Below are positions 36,341-44,296 of a DNA stretch of 64,000 nt, in pieces. The position numbers were made by a program, and so were the translations under genes. The stretch's first letter is position 1. Each line of letters starts with the position of its first letter. The notes under the pieces were generated by a model. The model had not been told where the DNA came from and did not search any database. It saw only the letters and a list, made by a program, of their open reading frames with translations. Source of the DNA: JAVBJN01 sp031546985 (lineage in GTDB: Bacteria; Bacteroidota; Bacteroidia; Chitinophagales; Chitinophagaceae); assembly GCA_031546985.1 (NCBI GenBank), contig JAVBJN010000026.1:25642-89641 (forward strand), in the 5' to 3' direction.

Positions 36341-36527
36341 AGAAGGGTGACGCTCCATAACGGCCTATTTTAATTTTACAGCTGCGCTGATATGTGTAGG
36401 TAATTTATAATGTATATTCGTGTATAAGGCACATCAGGTTCTTTCACCATTTCTTACGCACTGCCTGGTCACTATGTGCACACACTTTTCAGTTCAAAGT
36501 ATTTTATTGTTAATAATATATATACCT

Positions 36528-38021
36528 ATGAGAAAGAACGTTTTTTTATCCCTGCTGTTTATGGGAGCTGTTTTGTCTGCTGCGGCACAGACTAAAATTG
36601 GTGGTACCCCTGGGGCGGCCAATGCTAATGCTTACTTGCAGCTGGGCGATGCTACCGGCGCAACCAAAGGCTTATTGTTATCCAATGTTGCACTTACCGC
36701 GACCAACCTGGCAAGCCCGCTGGGAGCACATGTGCCGGGCATGTATGTGTACAACACCGCAACCGTGGGTGCCGGTATCACAGCTGTATCGCCAGGTATA
36801 TATTACAATGATGGTTCCAGCTGGATACGTTTACGGGGCGATGAACTTACTTCCTTTACCTATGGCACCGGTGCGCCTGCCGCTACATGTAATGCAGGCA
36901 CCAAAAACACCCTGTATACCGATACGGCAGATGTGAGCCCTACGCTTGGCTCGCAATGGGTGTGTGATGGCACCGCCTGGAATATTTACATTGCTCCATC
37001 CAGCACAGAATGGTATACCAGTAATACCTCCAATGACGCGGGAGGAGATAAATTATCCGGCATCTGGAGAAGAGGCCGTGTGGGTATAGGAGATGCGACA
37101 TTTACACCTAAATCGGGGTTACACATCCGGTCTTCTGATGTAAATACAAATGATGTAAGATTGGATGGACTAAATGATGGGGTTAATATATTGGTTAACC
37201 GGGAAAATGGAGCGACCGGGGGCTCAAACTTAGCCTATAGTAATGCCATAGGAACCTTGAAGTTTTCTGGTATGACAGGTGGAACGGTTCAGGCACTGTC
37301 AGAAATAGGAAGTACATACAAGGGGAATGGTACCACGTTCTTTTCCGATCTGCTTTTTAAAACCACTGGTCTACCGCGCATGTATATTGATTCGCTGGGC
37401 AGAGTAGGTCTCAATACAACTACACCAGCAGCACTATTGCATTTACGTGGCGGTTTTTTGATGAATGCTACAGGCACCTCTTATACGGGAATCATTTTTG
37501 ATGGTACTGCTTCTACGGATGGCGTAGAAATAAGTCCCAATTATATAGCTGTTCAAAGAGCAGGAGGAACTACCAATCTGTTTCTGACCAAACAGGCTGG
37601 CGCAACCGGAACACTTGCTGAATTTAGAATCGGAGGAGCGCTGGTGGGTAGCATTATTACTAATGGCACCACCACTAGTTTTAATACAACCAGCGATGAA
37701 CGGCTTAAAGAAAATATTGTAAGTACTGCTTACGGCCTTAGCGATGTGATGAAACTGAAAGTGTACAATTATCATTACAAAACGGATAAGAGCCAAACCC
37801 AAAGCACAGGGTTCCTGGCGCAGGAATTATATAAAATATATCCTCAGGCCGTAACCGTGGGCGGGGAAAATGAAAAAACAGATCCATGGCAGGTAGATTA
37901 CAGCAAACTTACACCTGTGTTGGTAAAAGCAATCCAGGATCAGCAAGCACAGATTGACGCACAGCAAAAGCAAATCAACAACCTGTTGTTGGAAGTGAAA
38001 GCGCTTAAGGGGCAGAAGTAA
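36528..38021 (+). CDS. Exported tail-fibre-like protein with S74 intramolecular chaperone domain
   Basis: A 497-aa protein. The signal peptide (1-21) is KNVFLSLLFMGAVLSAAAQ. Residues about 22-385 are low-complexity beta-rich repeats typical of trimeric fibres (GYTP-, GNATGA- and LHIRSS-like segments). Residues about 388-497 are an S74 endosialidase-type chaperone: TTSDERLKENI with Ser389-Asp390 at the expected self-cleavage site, followed by VYNYHYKTD, GFLAQELYKIYP and a C-terminal coiled coil (QAQIDAQQKQINNLLLEVKA). In phage this domain trimerises the fibre and then cuts itself off. Chromosomal versions in Bacteroidota are predicted surface fibres. The start at 36528 gives a standard signal peptide. 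Confidence 0.85.
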   Translation: MRKNVFLSLLFMGAVLSAAAQTKIGGTPGAANANAYLQLGDATGATKGLLLSNVALTATNLASPLGAHVPGMYVYNTATVGAGITAVSPGIYYNDGSSWIRLRGDELTSFTYGTGAPAATCNAGTKNTLYTDTADVSPTLGSQWVCDGTAWNIYIAPSSTEWYTSNTSNDAGGDKLSGIWRRGRVGIGDATFTPKSGLHIRSSDVNTNDVRLDGLNDGVNILVNRENGATGGSNLAYSNAIGTLKFSGMTGGTVQALSEIGSTYKGNGTTFFSDLLFKTTGLPRMYIDSLGRVGLNTTTPAALLHLRGGFLMNATGTSYTGIIFDGTASTDGVEISPNYIAVQRAGGTTNLFLTKQAGATGTLAEFRIGGALVGSIITNGTTTSFNTTSDERLKENIVSTAYGLSDVMKLKVYNYHYKTDKSQTQSTGFLAQELYKIYPQAVTVGGENEKTDPWQVDYSKLTPVLVKAIQDQQAQIDAQQKQINNLLLEVKALKGQK

Positions 38022-38098
38022 CGAAGATGGGAGCCGGAGTGTACACAACCGGACCAACTGGTTATGCCATTTCTTACATCACTTCTAAAATTTACAGT

Positions 38099-39688
38099 AT
38101 GAACATGCTTTCCTTTCAACGAATAAAACAATGGGGCGCTTTGCTGGCATTACTGGGCTGTAGCAGTATAGCGCGGGCTCAAAGCGACACCATTTACATT
38201 AACGGGCCCTATTATGTAGCGGCCGGGGCTTCTGAGCAGTGGTACGCACCTGTTGTAATGGGGCCATTAGCAGAATTATATATCGAAGACGGCGCTGAAA
38301 TCCTGTTTTACGGGGCCAGCTTTAAGTTGGAACCAGGCGCTAAGATATACGGAGCCGATAATGCCTGGACTACCTTTGCACAAGGTGCTGGAACCGGCAG
38401 CATTGTTTTTCAGCAAGCCAATCCGATGAATGGCACAACGGTGCAGCAAACGTTGGATGGTGGTAACAGCGGTAATCCCGCCAATAGTACACAAAACACT
38501 TTTACCAGTATCGGGATTAATAACACATCTGGTGTAAAACTGGTGAATAGCGATACCCGTATTGGAAGTGCGGTGACTTTTACAAACGGCCATTTGTTTC
38601 TCGATACGCTTAATGCCGTGATGAGCAGTGCCGGCAGTATGTCGGGCTATAACAATACGATGTATGTGGTAACCGCCTCAACCGGCCATCTGGTTAAGGA
38701 AAGTTACAGCAGCGCGTTTGTATTTCCGGTGGGTATGGCCGTGGGTGATTATACCCCGGCTACAGTTACACCTGCATCGCCCAACACCGTACATGTTAAT
38801 GTAACCAGCTACAGCTTAGATACACTTACCCAGATTAATCCAGATGGTATGTTACGCACCTGGAACATATTTGGCAACAATGCCAATGGTGCGGGTATTG
38901 CCCTGCAGCACAACAGCGTAACCAATCAGCCACAGTTTTTACAAAATGCCAACTTTGTAACGCGTTATGGTACCCCGCCCAACAGTACCGGAGATAATAC
39001 ATCGCTCAGTGCCTGGCAAAGCAATGCGCCGGGGGCAAGTACAATTGTTGGTGGCGCAGAAACGCAGAGCCGTGCATATGCATCACTGGCCACCGGAGCT
39101 AACCGCAATGAGGCTTACTTTACAAAGGCGAGTAACCTCATAGCTCCGCTACCGGTTATACTGTCTAAATTTACCGTAGAGGGTAATGGCTGTAATGTGG
39201 TGGTGAATTGGGTGGCTGGTACAGAAAAGAATGTACACCATTATGAAATTCAATCTTCAGAAACGGGTCGTGCATTTTTCCGTACAGTAGCGAGCCTGCC
39301 CGCGGTTAACAAAGATGGCGCTTCGTATGCACAAACCATCGTGCAAAACGAACCCGCTATGTTGTATCGGTTAAAGTCGGTAGATATGGATGGGACTTAC
39401 CAGGTATCACCTGTGCTGACGGGCCGTACGCATTGTGATTACCCTGCTGATGTAAAAATCAGGGTTTCGCCCAATCCGGCAACAGGTATGGTTACAATCA
39501 GTAACCTCTCGGAAGGAGATATTGTAATAGTGCATGATATGCGAGGCCGTGATATGCTATCGGTAAAAGCGACCCAGGGCTTTGTTACTATTAATATCAG
39601 GGATTATGCAGCAGGTGCTTACCCTGTTACCGTATACCATCCGGGTACAGGTAAGAGACAGGTGGCTCGCGTAGTCAAAATAAAATAA
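38099..39688 (+). CDS. Secreted T9SS type A sorting-domain protein
   Basis: A 529-aa exported protein. The signal peptide ends SIARAQ. Residues about 30-360 are a beta-helix-like adhesin region (YIEDGAEILFYGASFKLEPGAKIYG, then many T/N/S/G-rich strands). A linker (PVILSKFTVEGNGCNVVVNW) leads to a T9SS CTD with VSPNPATGMVTI, IVIVHDMRGRDM and AAGAYPVTVY. The initiator is set at ATG 38099; an upstream in-frame codon exists but would precede the signal peptide with a polar stretch. It follows the S74 fibre gene by 77 bases on the same strand, so the two may be co-expressed surface proteins. Confidence 0.85.
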   Translation: MNMLSFQRIKQWGALLALLGCSSIARAQSDTIYINGPYYVAAGASEQWYAPVVMGPLAELYIEDGAEILFYGASFKLEPGAKIYGADNAWTTFAQGAGTGSIVFQQANPMNGTTVQQTLDGGNSGNPANSTQNTFTSIGINNTSGVKLVNSDTRIGSAVTFTNGHLFLDTLNAVMSSAGSMSGYNNTMYVVTASTGHLVKESYSSAFVFPVGMAVGDYTPATVTPASPNTVHVNVTSYSLDTLTQINPDGMLRTWNIFGNNANGAGIALQHNSVTNQPQFLQNANFVTRYGTPPNSTGDNTSLSAWQSNAPGASTIVGGAETQSRAYASLATGANRNEAYFTKASNLIAPLPVILSKFTVEGNGCNVVVNWVAGTEKNVHHYEIQSSETGRAFFRTVASLPAVNKDGASYAQTIVQNEPAMLYRLKSVDMDGTYQVSPVLTGRTHCDYPADVKIRVSPNPATGMVTISNLSEGDIVIVHDMRGRDMLSVKATQGFVTINIRDYAAGAYPVTVYHPGTGKRQVARVVKIK

Positions 39689-39712
39689 CTCCTTACTGTA
39701 CTTCTGTTTTCT

Positions 39713-39746
39713 TATAAAGGCAGCCTGATTACAGGCTGCCTTTATA
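39713..39746. terminator. Terminator
   Basis: TATAAAGGCAGCCTG pairs perfectly with CAGGCTGCCTTTATA around a 4-base loop, 25 bases after the T9SS gene. It faces the end of the ars unit, whose last stop is at 39859. Confidence 0.88.
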
Positions 39747-39858
39747 ATTTTCAATTATTTTATTGTATTTCATCGCCTGGTATGTAATAACGCCAGGCAA
39801 TTAGCTTTGTGGCAGGAGCATCCAATACGAACCTTTCTGTAAATTGAAACGCAGTTCA

Positions 39859-40209
39859 CTATTCCGCTTCGCCACGGCAGCAGCCATCCAGTTTGGCCAG
39901 GGCTTCGGCCGGCGCTTTAACATCATCGGCGTTAAAACCATTGTTGGCAATGGTATTGCGTATCTGATCGAGGGTTGTCTTTTCGGTATTGTACACTACC
40001 TTAATTTCCATTTGTTTATCATCAATATCTACCCGTTTAATGCCTTTTTGTTTGTACAGGGCTTCTTCAATGCGGGCACCGCAGCTGCCGCAAGTCTTGC
40101 AATGGTCGCAGGCAATAGTGGTTTTAATAGTGGCGGTCTGCACTTTTTGCGCCATCACCAGAGTTTGGGTGCCGGCTATGGCGAGTAGGGTAAAGAGAAC
40201 TTTTTTCAT
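39859..40209 (-). CDS. Periplasmic heavy-metal-associated (HMA) domain protein
   Basis: A 116-aa exported protein. The signal peptide (1-21) ends LVMAQ. The HMA fold carries an unusual metal-binding loop, CDHCKTCGSC, instead of plain CxxC; it keeps GIKRVDIDDKQMEIKVVYN and NNGFNADDV. The C-terminus ends CCRGEAE with an extra CC pair. It likely binds a soft metal or thiol-reactive metalloid in the periplasm. It is the last gene of the arsenic unit, 44 bases after the methyltransferase, but a link to arsenic is by position only. Confidence 0.85.
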   Translation of the reverse strand: MKKVLFTLLAIAGTQTLVMAQKVQTATIKTTIACDHCKTCGSCGARIEEALYKQKGIKRVDIDDKQMEIKVVYNTEKTTLDQIRNTIANNGFNADDVKAPAEALAKLDGCCRGEAE

Positions 40210-40253
40210 GCTATACTATTGAAATAAACGTTAGGGCTTGATTGCAAACAAAG

Positions 40254-40865
40254 TCATTTTTTGCTAAAACAACAAAAAGTAAAATGCTGGCTGGTACCGA
40301 AAGGGGTGATATGCGTTTCGTTCAGGCATTTTAGAGGTTCAAAATCTTTTTCGAAAAGCGTGGTGAGCGAAGCCTGGCTGTATTGCTTAATTTCTAATCC
40401 ACTGCATTTTAACGGACCATTTTCTGAGAATGTGCCCACGGCCAGGTATCCCTTAACATAAGCCTGTACGGTGTTTACATAGGTGTTAACATCTTCCGGT
40501 GCAGTCAAAAAATGGAATGCGGCCCGGTCGTGCCAGAAATCATAGGGTTGTGTAGGTACAAATGAGCGTATATCGGCTTCTATCCATTGTACAAGGCTTG
40601 CTTTTTCGCCCAGTCTGGCCTGGGCTCTTTCGAGTGCTTTGGCCGAAATGTCCAGCACGGTAATATTGCTATAACCTTCCTGCAGCAGAAAATCGACCAG
40701 GTTACTATCTCCACCACCTACATCAATAATTGCGGCATCTTTGTTAAGCCCTGCGGCTAGTATAAACTGCAAGGAAGTTTGCGGCACCTTTTGCGTCCAG
40801 CTTACTTCGTGGGGCTGTTTGGTTTCATATACTTTTTCCCAATGGGCTTTTATAGGTTCCTGCAT
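40254..40865 (-). CDS. Class I SAM-dependent methyltransferase in the arsenic unit
   Basis: A 203-aa cytosolic methyltransferase. The opening HWEKVYETKQPHEVSWTQ is typical of a group of small bacterial SAM methyltransferases. Motif I is IDVGGGDSNLVDFL, motif II LDISAKALERA, and a following D is in WIEADIRSF. No ArsM Cys triad is seen, so it is not a standard arsenite S-adenosylmethyltransferase; it may act on a small molecule or thiol. It lies 41 bases past acr3 and 44 before the HMA gene. Its place in the unit is clear, its substrate is not. Confidence 0.8.
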   Translation of the reverse strand: MQEPIKAHWEKVYETKQPHEVSWTQKVPQTSLQFILAAGLNKDAAIIDVGGGDSNLVDFLLQEGYSNITVLDISAKALERAQARLGEKASLVQWIEADIRSFVPTQPYDFWHDRAAFHFLTAPEDVNTYVNTVQAYVKGYLAVGTFSENGPLKCSGLEIKQYSQASLTTLFEKDFEPLKCLNETHITPFGTSQHFTFCCFSKK

Positions 40866-40906
40866 GTTGGGTGAGTGTGTTATGTAAGAGATAAGATTTT
40901 ACCCGT

Positions 40907-41992
40907 TTAAGGTTGAACGGTAACCGATGTGGTGAAATATTTTTTACGGAACCAGAATGCCAGGTTTACCAATGCAATAAGCGCCGGCACCTCTACCAAT
41001 GGGCCAATAACCCCGGCAAATGCCTGGCCGCTGTTGATGCCAAACACACCAATGGCTACCGCGATGGCCAGTTCAAAATTATTACCTGCGGCGGTAAAGG
41101 CGATGGATGCGCTTTGCGAATAATCGGCTCCCATACGCTTACCGGTCAGAAAACTGGCAATGAACATGAGCACAAAGTAAATAACCAGCGGTATGGCTAT
41201 GCGTACTACATCCATAGGGAGCTGCAACATAAGCCCGCCCTTAAGGCTAAACATAAGTACAATGGTGAGCAATAAGGCAACCAGGGTAACCGGCGATACC
41301 AGGGGAATAAACCGGGTTTGGAACCATGCTGCTCCTTTCAACCGTATGAGAAGATAGCGGGTCGTAATACCCAATACAAAAGGAATACCCAGGTAAATGC
41401 CCACACTGGCGGCTATTTGTGCTATGGATATATGTACTTCCAATCCTTTGATACCAAACAGCGGTGGCAGCATGGTGATAAAGAAATAGGCGTATACACT
41501 ATACAGCAGCACCTGGAAAATACTGTTGAGAGCTATGAGCCCGGCGGCATATTCCCTGCTGCCATCGGCCAGCTCATTCCATACCACCACCATGGCAATG
41601 CAGCGGGCCAGCCCGATAAGGATAAGCCCGGTCATATATTCGGGATAACCTTGCAGAAAGACAATGGCCAGTAAAAACATGAGCACCGGACCTACTACCC
41701 AATTCAAGAATAGGGAAGCAGATAACACCCTGATGTTTTTAAATACTTTACCCATTTGGCCATAATCGACTTTGGCCAGTGGTGGATACATCATCAGGAT
41801 AAGGCCAATAGCCAGTGGTATATTGGTAGTGCCCGAAGACCAGGAATGAATGGTGGCCGATGCTGATGGAAAACCATAGCTGATGCCAACGCCAACCGCC
41901 ATAGCCAGGAATATCCACAGCGTAAGGTAGCGGTCCAGGAAATTGAGTTGTTTCCTTTCGTGTGCCGGGGCACAATTATGGGCGCTCATCAT
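40907..41992 (-). CDS. acr3: Arsenite efflux transporter Acr3
   Basis: A 361-aa integral membrane protein of the Acr3/BASS group with ten predicted TM segments. It exports As(III) from the cytosol. The N-terminus (KQLNFLDRYLTLWIFLAMAVGVGI) is Acr3-like. The conserved Cys in LIGLARCIAMV is the As(III) ligand of the family, and AAGNNFELAIAVAIGVFGINSGQAFAG is the characteristic motif of TM9-10. Its start lies 17 bases inside arsC, giving translational coupling. It is third in the ars unit after arsR and the DUF6428 gene and arsC. Confidence 0.94.
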   Translation of the reverse strand: MMSAHNCAPAHERKQLNFLDRYLTLWIFLAMAVGVGISYGFPSASATIHSWSSGTTNIPLAIGLILMMYPPLAKVDYGQMGKVFKNIRVLSASLFLNWVVGPVLMFLLAIVFLQGYPEYMTGLILIGLARCIAMVVVWNELADGSREYAAGLIALNSIFQVLLYSVYAYFFITMLPPLFGIKGLEVHISIAQIAASVGIYLGIPFVLGITTRYLLIRLKGAAWFQTRFIPLVSPVTLVALLLTIVLMFSLKGGLMLQLPMDVVRIAIPLVIYFVLMFIASFLTGKRMGADYSQSASIAFTAAGNNFELAIAVAIGVFGINSGQAFAGVIGPLVEVPALIALVNLAFWFRKKYFTTSVTVQP

Positions 41993-42404
41993 TTAGGTAT
42001 TGGTTGGTAAACTGCTGGCAGTACGTCTTTATCATATCGCGTGTTTCCCGGAATGCAAAAGCTATTTCTTCGGGTGTGCCTGTAGCCTTGGCAGGATCGG
42101 GAAAGTTCTGGTGCAGCTTTACCGCTTGCGAAGGAAAGTATGGGCAGTTTTCTTTGGCATTATCACATACCGTAATCACATAATCGAAGGGGATATGCCT
42201 GTATTCATCCAGGTGGTTGGATGTATGGTGCGCAATGTCTATACCATCTTCGGCCATAGTGGTTATCGCCATCGGGTTTACGCCATGTGTTTCAATACCG
42301 GCACTGTACACCTGCGCTTTTTCTCCTGCGAAAAACTGTAAATAACCTTGTGCCATCTGGCTTCTGCAACTATTGCCGGTGCAAAGTATGAGTATCTGTT
42401 TCAT
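41976..42404 (-). CDS. arsC: Arsenate reductase ArsC (low-molecular-weight phosphatase / thioredoxin type)
   Basis: A 142-aa cytosolic enzyme reducing As(V) to As(III). The P-loop CTGNSCRS has catalytic Cys8. The two relay cysteines are Cys80 and Cys87 (VCDNAKENC), followed by FPDPAKATGTPEE, the usual second half. This identifies the LMW-phosphatase class that is recycled by thioredoxin. It overlaps acr3 by 17 bases, so reduction and export are coupled. The start at 42404 is supported by the immediate LILCTGNSCRS run. Confidence 0.95.
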   Translation of the reverse strand: MKQILILCTGNSCRSQMAQGYLQFFAGEKAQVYSAGIETHGVNPMAITTMAEDGIDIAHHTSNHLDEYRHIPFDYVITVCDNAKENCPYFPSQAVKLHQNFPDPAKATGTPEEIAFAFRETRDMIKTYCQQFTNQYLNDERP

Positions 42405-42419
42405 AATATGTTTTAGGGA

Positions 42420-42944
42420 TTAGCAGCAGCTGCTTTCTGGTGTGCAGCAGGCATTGGCAGGTTCGGGTTTCGTGGTAGTATTAACTGTGCCGGTACCGCA
42501 GGTGCCGCCCCGGTTAATGGCTTTGCATTGGGTTTGATCGGCGGTAAGCATTACTACCAGGCTTTCTTCTTCAATATGGAATGCGGCAGGGTACATTTGG
42601 CGGGTATCGTATTGCAGGTTTCCGAATTCTATTTTTACAATACCTGCAGGATGTAGCGGGAGTTTAGAAGCCACCAGGTCAAATATTCTAAGGGCTTTGT
42701 TTACCTGCATGGCCCGGTCTGTTTCTGCCTGTGCAGGTTCCCATAGTTGCACAATAACCTCTGTCCAGCTGTTCATTACCCCGCCGCAATCTACCGATGT
42801 AATGGGCGCTTGTTTTACTTCTGTAATGTGGTAGGATGGCGCTACGCGTTGCTGGTGGGCATATTCGAACTGAAGCACCAGCTCCGGATGTTGCTGTAAA
42901 GTATCCAGGAAGTCCTGCCAGGTTAAAAGTTGTTTTGTTTCCAT
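42420..42944 (-). CDS. DUF6428 family protein with Cys-rich tail, in ars operon
   Basis: A 174-aa cytosolic protein. The family marks are the YHITEVKQAPITSVDCGG motif and the VIVQLWEP strand, then a helix KALRIFDLVASKL. DUF6428 proteins recur between arsR and arsC in Bacteroidota, with unknown function. Here a C-terminal extension carries ten or fewer residues between clustered cysteines (QCKAINRGGTCG, then ACCTPESSCC), suggestive of As(III) or thiol-metal binding. The start is set at ATG 42944; an upstream in-frame extension to 43067 overlaps the arsR gene end and has no conserved content. It lies 15 bases before arsC. Confidence 0.8.
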   Translation of the reverse strand: METKQLLTWQDFLDTLQQHPELVLQFEYAHQQRVAPSYHITEVKQAPITSVDCGGVMNSWTEVIVQLWEPAQAETDRAMQVNKALRIFDLVASKLPLHPAGIVKIEFGNLQYDTRQMYPAAFHIEEESLVVMLTADQTQCKAINRGGTCGTGTVNTTTKPEPANACCTPESSCC

Positions 42945-42984
42945 GTTATATTGCAATTTAGCGATTAATAAAACGAAATTTTTT

Positions 42985-43314
42985 TTAGCAGCAAGTAGCG
43001 CCTTCTTTGTAGGAGTTGAAGAAGGCCGCCATATTTTTCTGCAACAGTTTCCAGGCTTTGGGCTCAATGCAATAGCACACTTTTACACCTTCGATGGTGC
43101 CTTGTATGATACCCGCGTTTTTCAGTTCTTTCAAATGTTGGGATATGGTGGGTTGGGCAAGCCCCAATTCCTCTACCAGCTCGCCGCAGATGCAGGTATT
43201 GGCCTTAATAATGGCTTGCAGAATAGCAATACGTGCCGGGTGCCCCAATGCCTTCATCATGGTGGCCAGCTCGTTTTGCTCCTGCGTAAACATCTCCGAT
43301 TTTGTGAGTCCCAT
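42985..43314 (-). CDS. arsR: ArsR-family repressor
   Basis: A 109-aa winged-helix metalloregulator. The N-terminus MFTQEQNELATMMKALGHPARIAIL is family-typical. The recognition helix region is QPTISQHLKELKNAGII. Cys residues in NTCICGEL (around helix 3) and CYCIEP, and the C-terminal CC, give candidate As(III) sites; the classic ELCVCDL motif is varied. It represses the six-gene unit and is derepressed by arsenite. A palindrome at 43333-43350, just upstream of its start, is the likely operator. Confidence 0.93.
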   Translation of the reverse strand: MGLTKSEMFTQEQNELATMMKALGHPARIAILQAIIKANTCICGELVEELGLAQPTISQHLKELKNAGIIQGTIEGVKVCYCIEPKAWKLLQKNMAAFFNSYKEGATCC

Positions 43315-43332
43315 TGGATTGGTAAATGATTG

Positions 43333-43350
43333 TATCGCAATATTACGATA
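43333..43350. promoter_or_regulatory. Candidate ArsR operator
   Basis: TATCGCAATATTACGATA is an 18-bp palindrome with one mismatched pair, centred about 27 bases upstream of the arsR start. Its position and symmetry fit autoregulation of the ars unit. Confidence 0.65.
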
Positions 43351-43476
43351 AATAGAAACAGTGCCAAATTTTTTTTCGGCGGGCCAGGTTTTTTATGCCG
43401 TGGAAGTTGCCGTCAAACGGTAATTGTCTTTGATGGCAGGTTTTACGAACTTAGTAGAGATTAAAACCACCTCACC

Positions 43477-43989
43477 ATGCCCCAAACGATCTTTGAGACC
43501 AACAAACAGGAGAGTTTCCGCTCCGGGTTGAAGCGTATGGGTTTCAATTTTTTTCCTGCATACCGGCGCACTGGTGGCCGTGTCGTTTTCCTGTCCGACG
43601 ACTGGCGCGAAATTCATATTGCACTGGGCTTAAACTGGACTACCAAAAACTATGTAGGCACCGTCTTCGGCGGCAGCATTTACGGCGCGTTAGATCCTAT
43701 ATACATGCTGCAACTCATTAACCTGCTGGGCAAGGCCTATATTGTGTGGGACAAAGCTGCAACGGTGCGGTTTCTAAAGCCAATCAAACAAAAAGTATAT
43801 GCCCGCTTTCTGATCACCGACGAACTGCTGGCGCATATTAAACAGCAGGTAGCCGAAGCGCACCGCTGCACCGTAGATTTACCCGTCCGTTTCGAAGATG
43901 CCGCAGGTACTGTCTATGCAGAAGTGACCAAGACGCTCTACATTGCCGATAAAGCCTATTACCAGGCCCAAAAGGGGGTGCGTTTTTAG
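43477..43989 (+). CDS. DUF4442 hotdog-fold protein
   Basis: A 170-aa cytosolic protein of the DUF4442 (PaaI-like thioesterase) family. The hotdog fold is visible as AYRRTGGRVVFLSDDWREIHIAL, then NYVGTVFGGSIYGALDPIYMLQLINLLG (the usual active-site helix) and WDKAATVRFLKPIKQKVYARF. The expected role is acyl-CoA thioesterase-like, though substrate and catalysis are unproven for the family. It is transcribed away from the ars unit, sharing a 160-base divergent spacer. Confidence 0.85.
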   Translation: MPQTIFETNKQESFRSGLKRMGFNFFPAYRRTGGRVVFLSDDWREIHIALGLNWTTKNYVGTVFGGSIYGALDPIYMLQLINLLGKAYIVWDKAATVRFLKPIKQKVYARFLITDELLAHIKQQVAEAHRCTVDLPVRFEDAAGTVYAEVTKTLYIADKAYYQAQKGVRF

Positions 43990-44050
43990 TCGCAAGCCAG
44001 TGACTGATGCAGGTTTACTATACAGCATTCCATTTCTTTACTTCTCTACC

Positions 44051-44088
44051 AACTACTCATTGCTAACTACTCATTGCTAACTACTCAT
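44051..44088 (+). repeat. 14-bp tandem repeat, 2.7 copies
   Basis: AACTACTCATTGCT is repeated exactly twice and a third time partly. It is likely a slippage product. Confidence 0.85.
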
Positions 44089-44137
44089 TTCAATACTTAT
44101 TAAAACTAAAATCTTATTCATATTTTTTATCTATTTT

Positions 44138-44145
44138 TAGTTTTG
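44138..44145 (+). promoter_or_regulatory. -7 box (TAGTTTTG) for the amine-oxidase operon
   Basis: It matches TAnnTTTG. It lies about 150 bases before the first oxidase ATG, leaving room for a leader with a short open frame. Confidence 0.4.
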
Positions 44146-44172
44146 TAAACCAACCATACCAGACAACCCATT

Positions 44173-44235
44173 ATGAAATACAATTCTTCCTGTTTCCCGG
44201 TCAGCTTATACTTCCCATTGCTCCCGGGAATGTAA
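44173..44235 (+). CDS. Possible 20-aa leader peptide
   Basis: ATG AAA TAC to a TAA at 44233-44235 encodes a 20-residue peptide beginning MKYNSSCFPV and ending LPGM. It sits between a candidate promoter and the first oxidase gene, with 61 bases to the next ATG. It could be an attenuation leader or noise; nothing in its residues names an amino acid being sensed. Confidence 0.25.
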   Translation: MKYNSSCFPVSLYFPLLPGM

Positions 44236-44296
44236 CCCAAGCCGCTTACCGCAGGCTTTCCCTGAACCTGTTTTTCCCTAACCACCTTGAATATTT

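Larger units (their letters stand above)
36165..36527. other. Intergenic region with terminator and inverted 24-bp motif
   Basis: It holds the terminator at 36193-36229 and, at 36325-36340, the reverse complement of the GAGACATTTTTTAGGC motif. No gene is seen. The TM-rich upstream extension of the next ORF (36420-36527) is not used as coding. Confidence 0.5.
43990..44296. other. Leader region of the amine-oxidase pair
   Basis: It contains a 14-bp tandem repeat (44051-44088), a -7 box TAGTTTTG (44138-44145), a 20-codon open frame (44173-44235) and a small hairpin AAGCC..GGCTT near 44239. No other gene is seen. Confidence 0.5.

Noticed and set aside
40254..40865. Calling the ars-unit methyltransferase ArsM
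   Set aside because: The conserved Cys residues of arsenite methyltransferases are not in place.
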